A stretch of DNA of 64,000 nt from Sabethes cyaneus (lineage: Eukaryota; Arthropoda; Insecta; Diptera; Culicidae). Position numbers and translations under genes: made by a program. Location: positions 26,294,768-26,358,767 of the forward strand of contig NC_071355.1 of the NCBI RefSeq assembly GCF_943734655.1, given 5' to 3'. Under the pieces are notes generated by a model that was not told where the DNA came from, did no database searches, and was given only the letters and a program-made list of their open reading frames with translations. Positions 30,481 to 42,429 of the stretch are shown here, piece by piece; the first letter of the stretch is position 1, and every line of letters begins with the position of its first letter.

Positions 30481-33400
30481 TCAGCTAGTAAAAAAGACCT
30501 CACTCCGTCCGTCTAGCCTCCCTACCGTCCCCTTGAAAAGTAAAAAATGAATGTCGACTCATTTCGCCTTAATTCGCCCTGTTCTGTCCGGGGTTCATTC
30601 ATCCGTGTCCTGGCGGGTAAATTTGCGAGATCATGCTCGCAGGGGACGAGGGTCGCTTCACACATGATTCAAAAGATGCAGTTTTAGGGAGCACTCAGCA
30701 TATTTCTAGAGTTTTTAAAAGTATTTAAAAGTTTTATGAAAGTTATGTTTTATGTATATTATGTTCAGTTTTTTTCATACAGCAAAATGAAACGGCTCTT
30801 CTTATACTTCATTTGATTCATAATCAACTGAAGTTTAAACTAAAACTCTAACATTAGCTTTCGTAAATGTATTATTAAACTTGTACAAAACCATCAGAGT
30901 GCAAAGTTTCAACTGTTCGGCATATTGCATTGGTATACCGGTTCCACCGACAGATAACGACAATGAACGTGTACCGGTGGGTAACGATTCGATCTACAGG
31001 CGCCCATATACTATCTCGAAATGAATCACTAGAATCTGCTGCAACAGATGGAACAGTACCGGCTGCCAGACGGCAAAGAAATCGACCCAAATTTGTCACC
31101 GGTCTGGGAAAGAACTCCCGTACGTACGTACGTCCATAACGCACAGTGAAGGTGGCCGTCTTTTGGAAGTCAAGTGGCACACCAGCTGTGAACCATCTCC
31201 CAGGCAACAAAGAAGATTTTTCATTCGTCCACCCGTCCACAAAATTCCTCCTCGAGCTCCGTACGGTGACATTATTCAGTTCATAACGGCTCGAGATGGT
31301 ACCAAATTGTGTTTAGGTTAAATGTTAGCCCGGTTCAAGTTTTGGGGCTCAAGCTGCGAGTTCGGTTGATAGGTCTGGATTAAAAGAAGAATTGAAACTG
31401 AGCGTTAATTTACTTATCTAATCATTTGGCAATGGACGAAATTAGCACATCCTTACCGAGGGGGTGAACCAGCGTACAGCTTTTTCGTGATAATTTACGT
31501 AGAGACGGTTGGCACAATGTCGGTACGATTCATTAACAGATTCCGTGAAAAATGGCATCCCGTTAGTTTTGAAGCCGTGTCTCCCATCGATGTTTGATAC
31601 GTAAGAAAACAGAAATTCTTGCTGATTTATTACAGAAGTATGAACATTGCCTGCCGCCGCAGTGTGGCACGCAAAATAACGATAATTTTCACATATTTAT
31701 ACTCGAATAATTTATATTCGTTCCAGTTAATGAAAAATGTAGCACACGTTCTCGTGAGTACATTATCCTACATCAACATCCACATAAGTATTATGTTCCA
31801 CTTTTTTTCGCCCTATCTCTCCTTTGTTTACGTACCCGCATCGCAGCGGCACAGAATTATTCCAGTGCGTACTAATAAATTGATTATTTCAATATTTACC
31901 AACGTGATCTGCACGGATAATGTGAACAAAACGGTTCGGTCGGAAGCCGCGTCTCTCGGTTGTACCGTGTCGTCGTCTGCTGCTGGTACGCGCATTCCTG
32001 TAGGGATCAGTAACACCAGCCAGCCGGCTCGCAAACGCAAATAAAGTGAAAGGGAAAACAAGCAGCGGACGATAAAGTCTACTTCAGGATTTGCGTGTGG
32101 GAGGCAGTAAGGAGGGGTGCCATGTGGGACGGCCAGGTGCTAAAAAGAGGCATCAAATCTCCACCGAAGTGTGGAAAATTTGCTCGCGCGTAAAGCCGAC
32201 GACGCACGGCTGAATGAATAATTCAGCCAGCAAAGCCGCCAGCCATAAGTATACAGCTCGACTCCGTGTGAATTTTCCGCAAGACGAGAACGTGCGACGG
32301 TAGTTTTTCCTCTTGATTTATGCAACGAGCTTGGTTTAATTTGCATCGTTAAAGTACCGCTGTATAACATTTACTGCGATAATAATCGATAATCTTAGCA
32401 GAAACATTGTTGAAAGCCTCGCGCAGTTCTTCGAATACTTGACATGGAAAGCAATTGAAGCATTTTCTGAGATTCTGCACAACGCATCCATACAATGTTT
32501 CAACTGAAGCGCTGGAGCAAATATGAAAGAAAAAATCCACTCACTAACTTAAGTGCGCCACGTCAAATAACTCGTCTTCATTAGAAAAGGTCGCGAACAC
32601 GAACCCTCTTCTACATCAACGCATTAACACTGTCTCTACTGCCGTCTTCGCCGCCGGTCGTTGCGAACTGCACCAGCAGGAAGTTACAGTTTATCGCCAG
32701 AAGCTCATTATCGCAACACTTGTCAACAACGAAAGCAGACGAGCGTGCATAAAAGTTACAGCCAACCAAGTCCGGCTGAAGATGTTCCACCTCCTATACA
32801 AACCACCAGAAGGATTAATTTTCCGCAGCAGGTGTTATAGAAAGCCCGACCGACGCCGCGAAGCAGACACTCCCTGCTGAGCTGATTCTTTGCGGTGCGG
32901 TCTATAGACAAGATTTTTTCTTCCTTTTATCGAAACTCAGCCCCCATCTCCTGCTCGAGCTTGGGCTCAAGTGCCAAACGGATAACAACCGACAAAAGGT
33001 TACCTGTGTGTAATGTTTTCCACTCTAGCAACCTCCAAGAAAGCTCGCGCCCGAGCTCGAGAACGAAAGAACGAAACGCAGCAGCTGCGGCGAGATTGGA
33101 GATAATTGTTAGCAAAACAAGTGCAATTTATTATTTTTATGAACTGCTTTTTGCCACTTCTGGTCGCGAAGTTTCGTGGGTAGTGATTATAGGATATTGT
33201 GAGACCGTTTGAGCGTCTTATCTGTGTCGTTTCTTCCCGCGGCTGTCAAGCATGAGATGGAAACAAACCAATTTAAACTCAACACTTAAGCGCAAAAAAA
33301 TAATTAATGATTTCCACAATAGCTGCCGGCTTATCGAAATAATCGGATTTTAAAAAGCACTGCTAACTTTTGCCACACTCTAATCCGACTTGTTTCTCGA

Positions 33401-34850
33401 ACTCATTACTTAACTTCAGACATTCCACAACTCGGCCAAACTAAGCAGCACGAACTAATTTTAGGACTTTTTTTTCCTCTCCCTCAGATGCAAAGCCATT
33501 AAATGAGACTCTTTTTGGTCTATTCGGTTTTGCGGGATAACCACTTAAACTAGTTTTGTGAAATTTCCCACCAGGGCACGGCTAGCTACTGGCTCTCAAT
33601 TCCGGTTTACGGCAGAAAGTTTGAAAACAACCGCCCATTCATTGTACGCCAGAGAATGTTGCTAGCCTGCGATTCACCAATCGGGCGTAATTTCTCGGAC
33701 TACCGACGACCGAGAATAGATTACCGCACAGTCTCAATTTCGGCACATCTATTTGCGATGGATATTAACTTTAAATTGATTTATTATGCAAATTCATTTC
33801 CCAACCACGGCATCCGGTCCTTTTGGCGTCGGCGTCCGAAAAACCAACCGCCAGCGTCAACCGACCAGCTGCGTTCCGACCGACTCAATCCGAAGCCTCC
33901 TCGGTGCGGTCGGCCGGTCGGCGGTGGCGTGTGGATGGGAGGGTCACAGAATGGTGCTAAAGTTGGCACGCCCGCTCGTTAGAGCTCACGTTGGACACGC
34001 TCGGACACTGGTTCTAGAAGGGAAAAGTTTGTTTTTTATTATCTCCGACACGGGGGCCTCTCCGTAGAAGAAAAATTGAGTGACAGGATGGAATTAATTA
34101 ATGTGGATTATGTAGTGTTTAAAGCGGCCACAAGCTAGATGATGCGGCGCGACGCAGCAGTAGCAGCAGCAGGCCAGGGAGGGACCAGGGCCGGGAAATT
34201 CCCGGCACGTCACAGAGCTGAAACTCTTAAGTGTAAGGGTGTAATTTGATGGTGTAATTATTCGTAGTGGCTAACCATAATTGCGTCCAGCAGTGATTTG
34301 ATTCAATTTGGTATGGATGAGGCGAGCTGAATACGTTTTTACCGTTACGGATTTTCGATTATTTGCTGCTTGATGCTTTTTTTTTAGATTTTAGTGAAGA
34401 ATATCATCAAAATATAAAAGTGCACTGTGACTAACTCCAACAATAAAAGATCAAAATAAGTTAGCTATATATGGAAAAAATTACTTGTAAAAACAGTAAA
34501 ATTTATGATTGAAATCAATTTTTAAGGCCAATAGAGCAACATACGATATTTACACCTTCTATAAAGTTACGTATTTTGATAGTATCAAAAAGTTTGTAGA
34601 ACATGTCAAAATTATTAGATGAGGTTTTGTGTACAAAAAGTTTAATAAACTGATTTTAGGGGGGTCACGACAGAAAGTCAATTATATCTTGCAAACCATA
34701 TGAAGCAGATACTTAGTATCTCAGGCAAAGTTTAATGAAATTCAAAGTTCTACAACTTTCCCGAACACATGAACATGCTATTTAGTTCCTATAAAAAGTT
34801 AAAAAGATTGTTTCATTTAGTATGACAATCTACCTAAACCTTCCTAGTAG
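30481..34850. other. 4.4 kb of apparently unique non-coding DNA
   Basis: No transposon terminus or convincing gene. A (CGTA)n run lies at 31119-31132. Frames such as 30875-31240 minus, 31619-32044 plus and 33656-33982 plus have antisense partners and no recognisable domain. GC content is higher near 32.5-34.2 kb, where the AT/GC mix looks like regulatory or intronic DNA, but no signal is decisive. Confidence 0.35.
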
Positions 34851-34914
34851 CCACATATTACGAACAATCAAGGAAATACGACTTGGAACATTCGGTATGG
34901 ACAAAGATGATGAA

Positions 34915-35050
34915 CTGAAATGAATGATTCGGTCATGTGTGTTTCGGCCATTTGTGATTTAGCCATCCGCTTTTTGGTCATCTATGATTCCATTAGATCT
35001 ACTATGCCATTTGTTATTTCGCCCAATTGAATTTCGGTCATATGGAAGAC
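34915..35050. repeat. Degenerate TTCGGTCATTTGTGA-type tandem repeat
   Basis: Units near TTCGGTCATGTGTGT, TTCGGCCATTTGTGAT, TTTTGGTCATCTATGAT and TTCGGTCATATGGA recur with about 15-bp spacing. A similar short array (TAATTCGGCCATTTATG) sits at 39166-39190, downstream of a LINE tail. Confidence 0.55.
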
Positions 35051-35084
35051 GCAAACCCAACCGGTATTATGAGCTATCGTGGAA

Positions 35085-35420
35085 CAAGAGTAGCCACTGG
35101 AACGATTCAGACGGTTTCCATGAATGACAATGTTTTTTGGATTTACCTCTCCGCTTTCCACCCAAGCACTTCGGAAGACGACGATAGAGCTCTCTCTGGT
35201 GCGTGAATGCTTAGAACTGAGCGCTGATGCGAATCCGAGGATTGTGAAGCTCGCTCTAAAGGGAAAAGATCCATCATCACTATGTTTCGTGTCGTTTAAA
35301 ATTGGAGTTGCTTCGGAATTTAAAGATATTGCACTTTCAAGCGACACCTGGCCGAAAACGTATACTTTCGGGAATTCGAGGACTACCGTGCAAAAAACGT
35401 GGTGCATATTATCGGGATAA
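35085..35420 (+). pseudogene. LINE ORF1-like fragment
   Basis: Frames read NDNVFWIYLSAFHPSTSEDD then, after a shift, LVRECLELSADANPRIVKLA, LKGKDPSSLCFVSFKIGVAS and FKDIALSSDTWPKT; after another shift REFEDYRAKNVV follows. From memory this pattern (WIYLS..HPS, CLEL, KGKDxSSLxFVSFKxG, WP, REFEDY) belongs to ORF1-type proteins of mosquito LINEs, which bind retrotransposon RNA. The minus-strand 161-codon frame 34982-35467 overlaps it but has no family pattern. Two frameshifts make it a pseudogene. Confidence 0.5.
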
Positions 35421-35950
35421 ATGTGAGCGCAAACACAGCAAACCGGGCCACAACATAACCCCTCCAAGACGCACCTTCCTCGACCAGGACAGCACAGTTA
35501 ATGCAACTACTACGTTATCCACCGTACTCCAGCCGAATCATCGCTTTTTGAATCTAGAAACCCTGAAACCCCCCATCACAGTCACGCAGGTGCAGCTAGC
35601 GATCACCAGTCGTCCCGGCCCTATGTGTGGGAGTAGTGAAAGGGTTCTCCAAGCCGCCTCGAATGGCAAGTAGGGTAAGGTGGTGCAGAATGCACCGCTT
35701 AAGCAAAACATCATTTTGCAGAACAACGGCGTGTTTGTTCCACGTTTTTCAACTTCTAGAAGACTTTGGGATCTTTTTTACACTTACTCCTGGTGAAATT
35801 TCCTTACAAAAACCAGTATTTTATGTTATTTTTGACGATTTTTGGCAAGAGTCAAAATCATTATGTGAGGCAGAACGCCAAAGCCCGTGGACAAAACGCA
35901 CCCAGTTTGCCCAGCTAGGCGTTAAACGCAACCAAAAAATTTACCATTTA
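35421..35950. other. Non-coding, possible MITE edge at about 35674
   Basis: GGGTAAGGTGGTGCAGAATG at 35674 followed by CACCGC looks like one end of a GGGG-type MITE, but I found no matching right end. The rest is uncharacterised. Confidence 0.3.
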
Positions 35951-35954
35951 ATCA

Positions 35955-36125
35955 CGTGTAGTGATCGACATCGGACCGGGTAAAGTCCGGAAAGTCCGGT
36001 CCGATGTCTGGTCCGAAGTCCGATCGGAACGAAATTTTAGAGTCCGATTTTTTATCGGACCGGAACCGGAACGAATCGCTCCGGAACCGGACCGGACCGG
36101 GTATTCCGTTGAAAGTCCGGTGAAC
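35955..36125. repeat. Array of CCGGACCGG words, possible hAT end
   Basis: It starts TAGTGATCGACATCGGACCG and has many GTCCGG, CCGGTCCGA, GGAACCGG and GGACCGG words in both senses. This resembles the subterminal arrays of the hAT MITE at 5798 and the end at 2616, with a different word. No second end or target duplication is identified. Confidence 0.45.
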
Positions 36126-36244
36126 TTTTGACAGTAAAACCGACCGCAGTGGAAACTGTCGCACTGTCGAACCAGGGAAATGCGTGTTCATAAGAATCTC
36201 CAAGGTTTCCCTAGAAGTAACAGTGAGACTGCCATCTTTTTTTT

Positions 36245-36880
36245 TACAATTACCCTAGGCCATTATTATGGTCTTTGGCTAACGCTTTTTTGAGTCGCGC
36301 CGCCACAAGCAGAGTCTGGATGCTTTCGCAAAACTTGACTCTGGACTTTCTTTTGGCTTTGCGAAGCCCTGCGTTGTATTTGGTGAGAGATACCCTGTAA
36401 GCCTCCCAATTAGACGTGATCTTAGCCTTGTTGAATAAACGCCTAGCCTCCCCAAGAAGGTTGCTGAGCGATTCATTCCACCAGGGCACATCGCGGTATA
36501 CTATTTGCGTGATTAACGGACAGTTGGCAGTATAAGCATCAATAATCCTACTTTGTAGGTCATTGGCTGCAGCGTCCAGCTCAGCTGGTGTGCGTATATT
36601 AATATGACAGGAATTCCGAGAGTTTCCCAGATGTTCTCTGAATGAACTCCAGTTGGTTTTCTTCGGATTTCCGTATTGTTCTCTCCTGACAGAGTTTGAT
36701 ATTGAATCAAAAACGATATGCCTAAGGTCTGATAAACTTGGTTCGTCAGAGACATGCCAGTTTTTGACCTTCTCAGCTATGGAAGTGCTGCACAGAATGA
36801 GGTCTAGGATCTCATCTCTGATAGCATAACCAAAAGTTTCGAAAATTTTACTTTGAAGAAAGTTTCAGCATGGCTTAAGT
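36245..36880 (-). pseudogene. LINE endonuclease C-terminus and linker (R1/Jockey/Loa type)
   Basis: Minus-strand translation gives FGYAIRDEILDLILCSTSIA, then VKNWHVSDEPSLSDLRHIVF, in which the SDHR box of the endonuclease is SDLR, a shift, then NRSC-type sequence, and from 36489 VPWWNESLSNLLGEARRLFN, ITSNWEAYRVSLTKYNAGLR and KAKRKSRVKFCESIQTLLVA. This PWWN...NWEAY...KAKRKS...FC linker sits between endonuclease and RT in R1/Jockey/Loa-like LINEs. It is a different LINE group from the RTE-like copies. The RT domain itself is missing. Confidence 0.75.
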
Positions 36881-36921
36881 GTTCGAAGTTTGAATCAGAA
36901 CGGTACCTAGTTAGCAGCTAG

Positions 36922-37745
36922 GTTTTACTTTGCTTTACTTTACTTCGGTGACAATCCGTTTATCGAATCCATGCCGAATTCAGGAGCCGTCTCCACATTT
37001 CTCGGTCTTGCTCTGCCTCTCTTCAGTCGCCCCTAACACCCGCTGCTCTAGCATCCTCGTCAACGGCGCTCATCCAACGGGTACGGGGTCTGCCTCGAAA
37101 TCGTCGGCCTCTTTCGGGTTCTCTGCTAAATATTGTTTTCGCTGGTCTCTCATCCGGCATTCTTGCTACGAGGCCCACCCATTGTAGCCTGCAGTGTTTC
37201 AATCGCTTCACAATATCCGCATCTTTGTATACTTGGTATATTTCATGATTCATGCGTTTGTGCAACACTTCCTCGTCTAATATGCCACCAAGAATTGATC
37301 GCGGGATCTTACGCACAAAAACGCCAAGAGCTCGTCGATCGCTCTCTTTAAAGGTCCACGATTCGTGGCCGTACAGAGAATCTGGAGAATTTACGTCTTA
37401 TAAAGCGCTAGTTTTGTACGGAGTTGTAGGCTACTGGACCTCAACTGGCTATGTAATCCGTAGAAGACCCTGTTGGTAGCCGCTATCCGCCTTTTTACTT
37501 CACGGCTCAATCGGCTCGTTGTCACATGTCACTAACGTACCAAAGTAAACAAATTCGTCGACCACTTCAAGAGTATCTCCAGCTATCACCACCGCAGTTC
37601 CTACACCCGAAGGACTACCACGTTCTCTACCAGCCACCATATGCTTTGTTTGGGTGGAATTTATGATAAACCCTATCCTCGCAACTTCTTCCTTAAGATG
37701 CGTGTACGTTACTTCCACAGCACTACGGTTAACACCGTCATACGT
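36922..37745 (-). pseudogene. RTE-like LINE, C-terminal part, minus strand
   Basis: This is the same family as 18190-19592. Minus-strand blocks: EVTYTHLKEEVARIGFIINS, TKHMVAGRERGSPSGVGTAV, LEVVDEFVYFGTLVTCDN, then after a frame break VLHKRMNHEIYQVYKDADIV, RLKHCRLQWVGLVARMPDER, TIFSREPERGRRFRGRPRTR and WMSAVDEDARAAGVRGD. The 3' tail reads AAGTAAAGTAAAGCAAAG on this strand. The N-terminal RT part is missing at the 37745 edge. Together with the plus-strand copy it forms an inverted pair 17 kb apart. Confidence 0.85.
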
Positions 37746-38699
37746 AAAGATGACTAAGACTTGCTTTATACGGTTAAAACTAATTTCTTTTAACTTCCGC
37801 AGTATTGAGGAATGGCAATAATTTCGCTAGCAATAATCCACTTTCTGCTTAAGGCTTCCAAACAAGTCCAGCCAATCGATTTATTTTTGAAAAATTAGCA
37901 AATATCTGTGAAAACTTGAAACCGAACGCTTCACAGCATCGGCTCGTACCTTTCAATGCCTCAAAATTTAATTTCAAAGAATTCATTTTAAAACTTATGT
38001 AATTATGGCACTTAATCTTCTCGGTAATGCCATAGGTAACCGATTTTCACGCTTATGGTCCAATTTGAAACATAACTACAATAGTTTCAACGGATTTTTC
38101 AAAATTATCGTGTAGGTTTGGGCGGAAGAGCATCAGATTTTCAAGAAATTTTGCTAACGAGCGTAGATAATGTACTTTTTAATAAAATCAATATATTTCC
38201 AGAGAAGTCCACTATAAATTTTCCGAGCGAATTTTTTCGAACATCGCTTAGGCCATTGCAAATTATTTTTAAAGTTTTTGTCCCCACGCCCTTCAAAATT
38301 GGCTTTAAATATTAGGTGGCAAAAAAAAATTGTTGAACTTGAGTAAATTTTTTTTGTATAAAATCTATTATTTGTGGGTTTTACAGCCTTAAGAAATCAA
38401 AAAAAGAGTTTACGGAGTGTTGACGCTTCTAGCACGACACAAAAGTGGAAGTACAAATAATGTAATTTCCGAAAATCGACAAAAAAAAATCTTTTGATTT
38501 TCAATCTATATTGGAAGGTCTTTGCATGGAAAATAATAACGTATTGGGGAGAGTAGTCAACAGTGAGACAACAGGAACAGTGAGTCAACGGGGATAGCTA
38601 CGTTATAACATTCAAGATCCATGATATTTTCATGCATAGTCAAGTTTGAGAAAAATTTATTAATTTTTTAACATATTTTTCAACAAAAATTAGTTTCCC
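37746..38699. other. AT-rich non-coding DNA with repeat-like fragments
   Basis: Includes a TAGGCCATTGCAAATTA-type word (38250) and GGGGAGAGTAGTCAACAGTG (38547) with a following AGTGAGTCAACGGGG, which look like pieces of MITEs. No full element can be bounded. Confidence 0.35.
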
Positions 38700-38704
38700 T
38701 ATTA

Positions 38705-39155
38705 TCTCAACGGCGTTGATCGGTTAGGGAAAATACAACGTAAATTCATTCGGTTCGCCCTCCATCCCAGCCCAGCCTGCCTTGGAACAAGGTCCGCTCC
38801 AGCTACCAAGATACGAAGCGCGCCTGATGCTAATTGGACTGGACACCCTAGCAACCAGGAGAAATCTGTGGCGAGCAATCCTTGTAACTGATCTCCTAAT
38901 GGCCAGGGGCGATTGTCCATGGGTTCTAAACCATATCAGTCTACGGGCTCAACCACGACCTCTTCATAGCAGAATGTGCAGAATTATGCAGCAAACGGCT
39001 ACAACGAGTTTTCAGCCAAGTGTCAGCTGGATTCGACTTTTACCTAAACCGTAGGGCTGTTCGTAGAAACTTTTTAAATATTTTACGTACTAGTTAGACC
39101 AAATTATCATTAGAACAACTATATGTCTGTTGGTATAAACAATAAATGTAAATGT
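38705..39155 (+). pseudogene. Jockey/I-type LINE reverse transcriptase C-terminus
   Basis: A first frame near 38715 reads DRLGKIQRKFIRFAL; after a shift comes LQLPRYEARLMLIGLDTLAT, RRNLWRAILVTDLLMARGDC and PWVLNHISLRAQPRPLHSRM, with a 90-codon open frame 38782-39054. This RYEAR..LGLDTLxxRR pattern is the C-terminal region of Jockey- or I-group LINE polymerases. The 3' end is marked by AATAAATGTAAATGT (39140-39154), a short tandem tail. It is 5'-truncated, with no catalytic motifs left. Confidence 0.7.
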
Positions 39156-39274
39156 CAGTCGTAATTCGGCCATTTATGTTTCAGTCGTTCGTTGGTATTC
39201 CGATTCACCCTAAATGCAATCCTTTTTCAAACTAAGTTGATTGGACTTTTTTGCAAACTAACGGCAGATTGTCT

Positions 39275-39455
39275 ATTTTCCATTATGCCTATCATACATT
39301 ATTGCTTCCGCGCATTATACATATCGTCCATTATACCTGTCATCTATTATGCCAATCGTCTACTATGTCTATCATCCATTATACCTGTCGTTCATTATGT
39401 CTAATGTATTTATGCCTACCGTGCACTATACCTAACGTCCGTATGCCTAATGGAG
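39275..39455. repeat. Degenerate 16-17-bp minisatellite
   Basis: Units near CATTATACCTGTCGTC recur about 10 times: TCCATTATGCCTATCATACA, CATTATACATATCGTC, CATTATACCTGTCATC, TATTATGCCAATCGTC and so on. It ends at CCTAATGGAG, where a LINE fragment begins. Confidence 0.7.
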
Positions 39456-39640
39456 TACTCTCGGCAGCAAAGACCATCTCCTTGTCGAAGTCCCTTGCGA
39501 GATTCGAATGGGTTCGATAATCCAGCAGAGGATCCCGTTGGTCGTAGCCATGATAATTCTAGCAAGCTTACCCAGAAAGCCGTTTTTGTTTAGGAATTTC
39601 CATAGCTCTTGTCGGTTAACACTATCATATGCGGCTTTGT
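39456..39640 (-). pseudogene. LINE RT fragment abutting the minisatellite
   Basis: Minus-strand translation reads YYKAAYDSVNRQELWKFLNK, NGFLGKLARIIMATTNGILC, then in a shifted frame PFESRKGLRQGDGLCC. These are the first catalytic-Asp region and the GLRQGD box of an RTE-like reverse transcriptase. The fragment is cut on both sides. Confidence 0.7.
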
Positions 39641-39788
39641 AATACCTCACGACAAAATCGTCCTCTTCGGTTAAATATTCGGCACCATCCGCAAGCTGTC
39701 GAGCACTACGTGCCCCCGTTGAATGAGGTTTTACTCGGAGGCTCCCCTCCGAGGTGCTTGGAGCTAAGAGCTTGGAAAAAATATCTAT

Positions 39789-40359
39789 GGGTCATTCCAC
39801 GTCAAGTGACCGAGAAAAAGTACAAACTTGTAATTGACCTCTTCGGATTTTTACCAAATTCGGCCAGATTGTTCATTTTGTGCCAAAAAACAAAAATTCC
39901 AAGTATGGTGCCGATTGGACATCCCCTCGATTTATGGGAGGCCCCACTTTTATAAGAAAAAGCCTCATTTTCGTCAAATCTGCTTATTTTCTTTGCCTTA
40001 TATCTCCGAAAGCAATCGGTTTAGAAAGAAACTCTTTTCTACATTTTCAAAGAAAATTATCTGAGGAATCCGAAAAAGATATTAGTTTTTAACGGGAGTG
40101 TTGCCAAGTATTTTTATTTTCGATTTTAAAACTAAATTTGCATTTTTCTCCCAATGAGTACAATTTGATCTCAAAAATTCGAACACCACCGTATTCCTCA
40201 GAATTTTTTACATAAGAATCACTCATAACCACGAGGTGTTCTTTGCCGATCTCGAGATCTAGCGTTTTGAAATCAACAATTCCCAATTTCTCATGTAAAA
40301 TCATAAACAAAATAAAATTTCCTAGCAATAAGCTCGGAGACTTGACGTAGAATGACTCC
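39789..40359. mobile_element. GGGTCATTCCACG-type MITE (571 bp)
   Basis: The left end GGGTCATTCCACGTCAAGTG and the right end ACTTGACGTAGAATGACTCC are inverted repeats, flanked on both sides by TAT (39786-39788 and 40360-40362). A TA or TAT target duplication is likely. Inner words GGTCATTCC/GAATGACTC are matched. No transposase is encoded; frames 39834-40064 and 39880-40092 are non-homologous. Confidence 0.7.
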
Positions 40360-40557
40360 TATGCATTGCCACGAGAGAAAATTTAGCTAAGTTTTGACGG
40401 ATACGAAATGAGTTCACTACGATGCTGAGGAGGAAAAAACGCTAGAAGGAGAACGAAATCGTGCAGATCTAGGACAATTATGTATAGGGACGAGAAGGGA
40501 AAGCTGATCTCAAACAAGCGAGAGGTGGTCAACAGCAGTTCTTCGATGAGCATCTCA
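40360..40557. other. Short spacer
   Basis: Nothing recognised. Confidence 0.4.
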
Positions 40558-42352
40558 CCCAAGTAACAATCTAATAGCTAATTGGTCTTATTCATTTCTT
40601 ATAGTAGTTTTATCAGAGCATTTCAAAGTCTGTTAGGTTTTATAATGTTTCTCCTCAAGTGAATTTTATCTTATTTGACTAACATTTCTGAAGTATGACT
40701 GAAGTAGACTTGAAGAATCACCCATAAAACTAAATTTTCAATGAGTGTAATTCACTTTATAAGGAGTTTTAAAGGATACTTCATTTTTGCTTAAAAACGA
40801 CGCTCCTTAAAGCTTAACAATAGTTTTGACAAAAACTTATGACATTCTTCTGCAAGATTCGTTTATCTTAACAATACTGCCATAAAACTCTCTTAAAATC
40901 GTATATTCTTGAAAGAGAAATTATACTCTTGAATAAGAACATTCTAACGTAAACAACTAATCTGTCAAAATGGGCGTCTGAACATGGAGAAAATTGAAAA
41001 ATACCGATCTTTTAAACGAAAATTAAGTGAAAATCTGTGTAATATTTTGAAAACTCTTTCATACGAACAATCAGCGAAGTCACAAAACAATAAAGATCTC
41101 AGGACTAACTGAACTGGGGAAGGACAGTGCCGGTAATGATGCATTTCCCAGAGGCGGTGCGGGTTTCCTCTAGAGCTTTTCGTATGTTTTAAACTAAATA
41201 TAGAGTTCATAAGTCAGATGTCTTTGTATGGAAAAGGTTTGAAGGCACTGAAGCAGTTGAAGCATAATTTTTAAAAACAGTTGTACCAATACCAATTGTA
41301 AATTAAACGCTTGGAACTGTCGTGCAGTCCAAACAGCACAAACAACACGTTACGTCGATACTTCGTTGATGTTTTCTTTGTTTCTACTAGTATGGTTATC
41401 TTGCAAAAACTTGGTGCGCTCAAGTAATTCAAATAATTCTTATTCAAGCGCAACTTGTCTTCTTCAAGAATACAATAAGTATTGATGAACCTATCGCGCT
41501 CTTGGAAGAATTTTCTTTGTCTTGTGCGAGAAATGTTAGTCTAATAAGCGCTTTCGGGTTGATTTGGATAAAACCGTTGGAAAAATGGCGAACACGGCTA
41601 TTTTGATTACTTTTGAAATTGTAGTCAATTACATATGGGCGCTTATAAATATGGTATTATGCAATACCATGAGTGATCTTATCTTTTTAAATAAATGTTT
41701 AGACATATAAAAGCCTTTTTGTCACAATTAGTTAAAAATTTGGTAGCTATGAACTTCTTCATGAAATCATTAATTTTTTTATTAATTTAATTTTTAATTA
41801 ATCTAGCAAAAATAAATGGCGCGTTAAAATTTTCTAACTTTCATGTCACAAAACATCGACAAACCGAGCGTGGCATGTAAAATCTCATGTATGAGCAACA
41901 AAGCAGCTGCTTTTATCACCATTTTTTATCACCATTTTTATTTTCAACTTTCATTTATACCCATTTCGAAATAGCAATATCTGTGAATGCTTATAGCTTA
42001 TAGCTCTTGGTCAATTTAAAACATTTTAGGCTGTGAAAAGTGTATGATGTCTTGCAAGTGTTCTTTGAAGAGACAACCATAAAATCATCAACACTCGTGG
42101 CGGTTTTCTTTTTGTTTCAAGCGACTCTTGGAAGTCATTATAAACAGATATCGATAAGAATTACAAGTTTTAAAAGGATCTTTGGAAATTTTCTTGAGAA
42201 CCTTCTTTAGCGTGGGCCTCCCTCGCCTTATAAGGGTTTTATGGCTGTTTTATCGCAGTTTTTTAGAATTTGACAAGTTTTGAGATCGGTTTTAAGCAGC
42301 AAATGCTGGAAACCTCTTCAAGTGCACCTTAAAATTGAAATTGTTACTTGGG
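40558..42352. mobile_element. CCCAAG-family MITE, long form (1795 bp)
   Basis: The left end CCCAAGTAACAATCTAATAG and the right end ATTGTTACTTGGG are inverted. The interior is AT-rich and has no coding frame with a motif. The same end word appears at 47547 and 51045 in 108-bp copies, so this one may be a long member or carry inserted DNA. The similarity inside the outer 13 bp is weak, so the family link rests on the termini. Confidence 0.55.
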
Positions 42353-42429
42353 CAATGACTACATAATAGAAGATCTCGAAGAGATTCGATAAGATCTCGA
42401 ACAGCTGAAGATTATTAGAGCTTGTCCAT

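Noticed and set aside
34982..35467. 161-codon minus-strand frame
   Set aside because: The plus strand of the same stretch reads as a LINE ORF1-like protein; the minus frame has no family motif.
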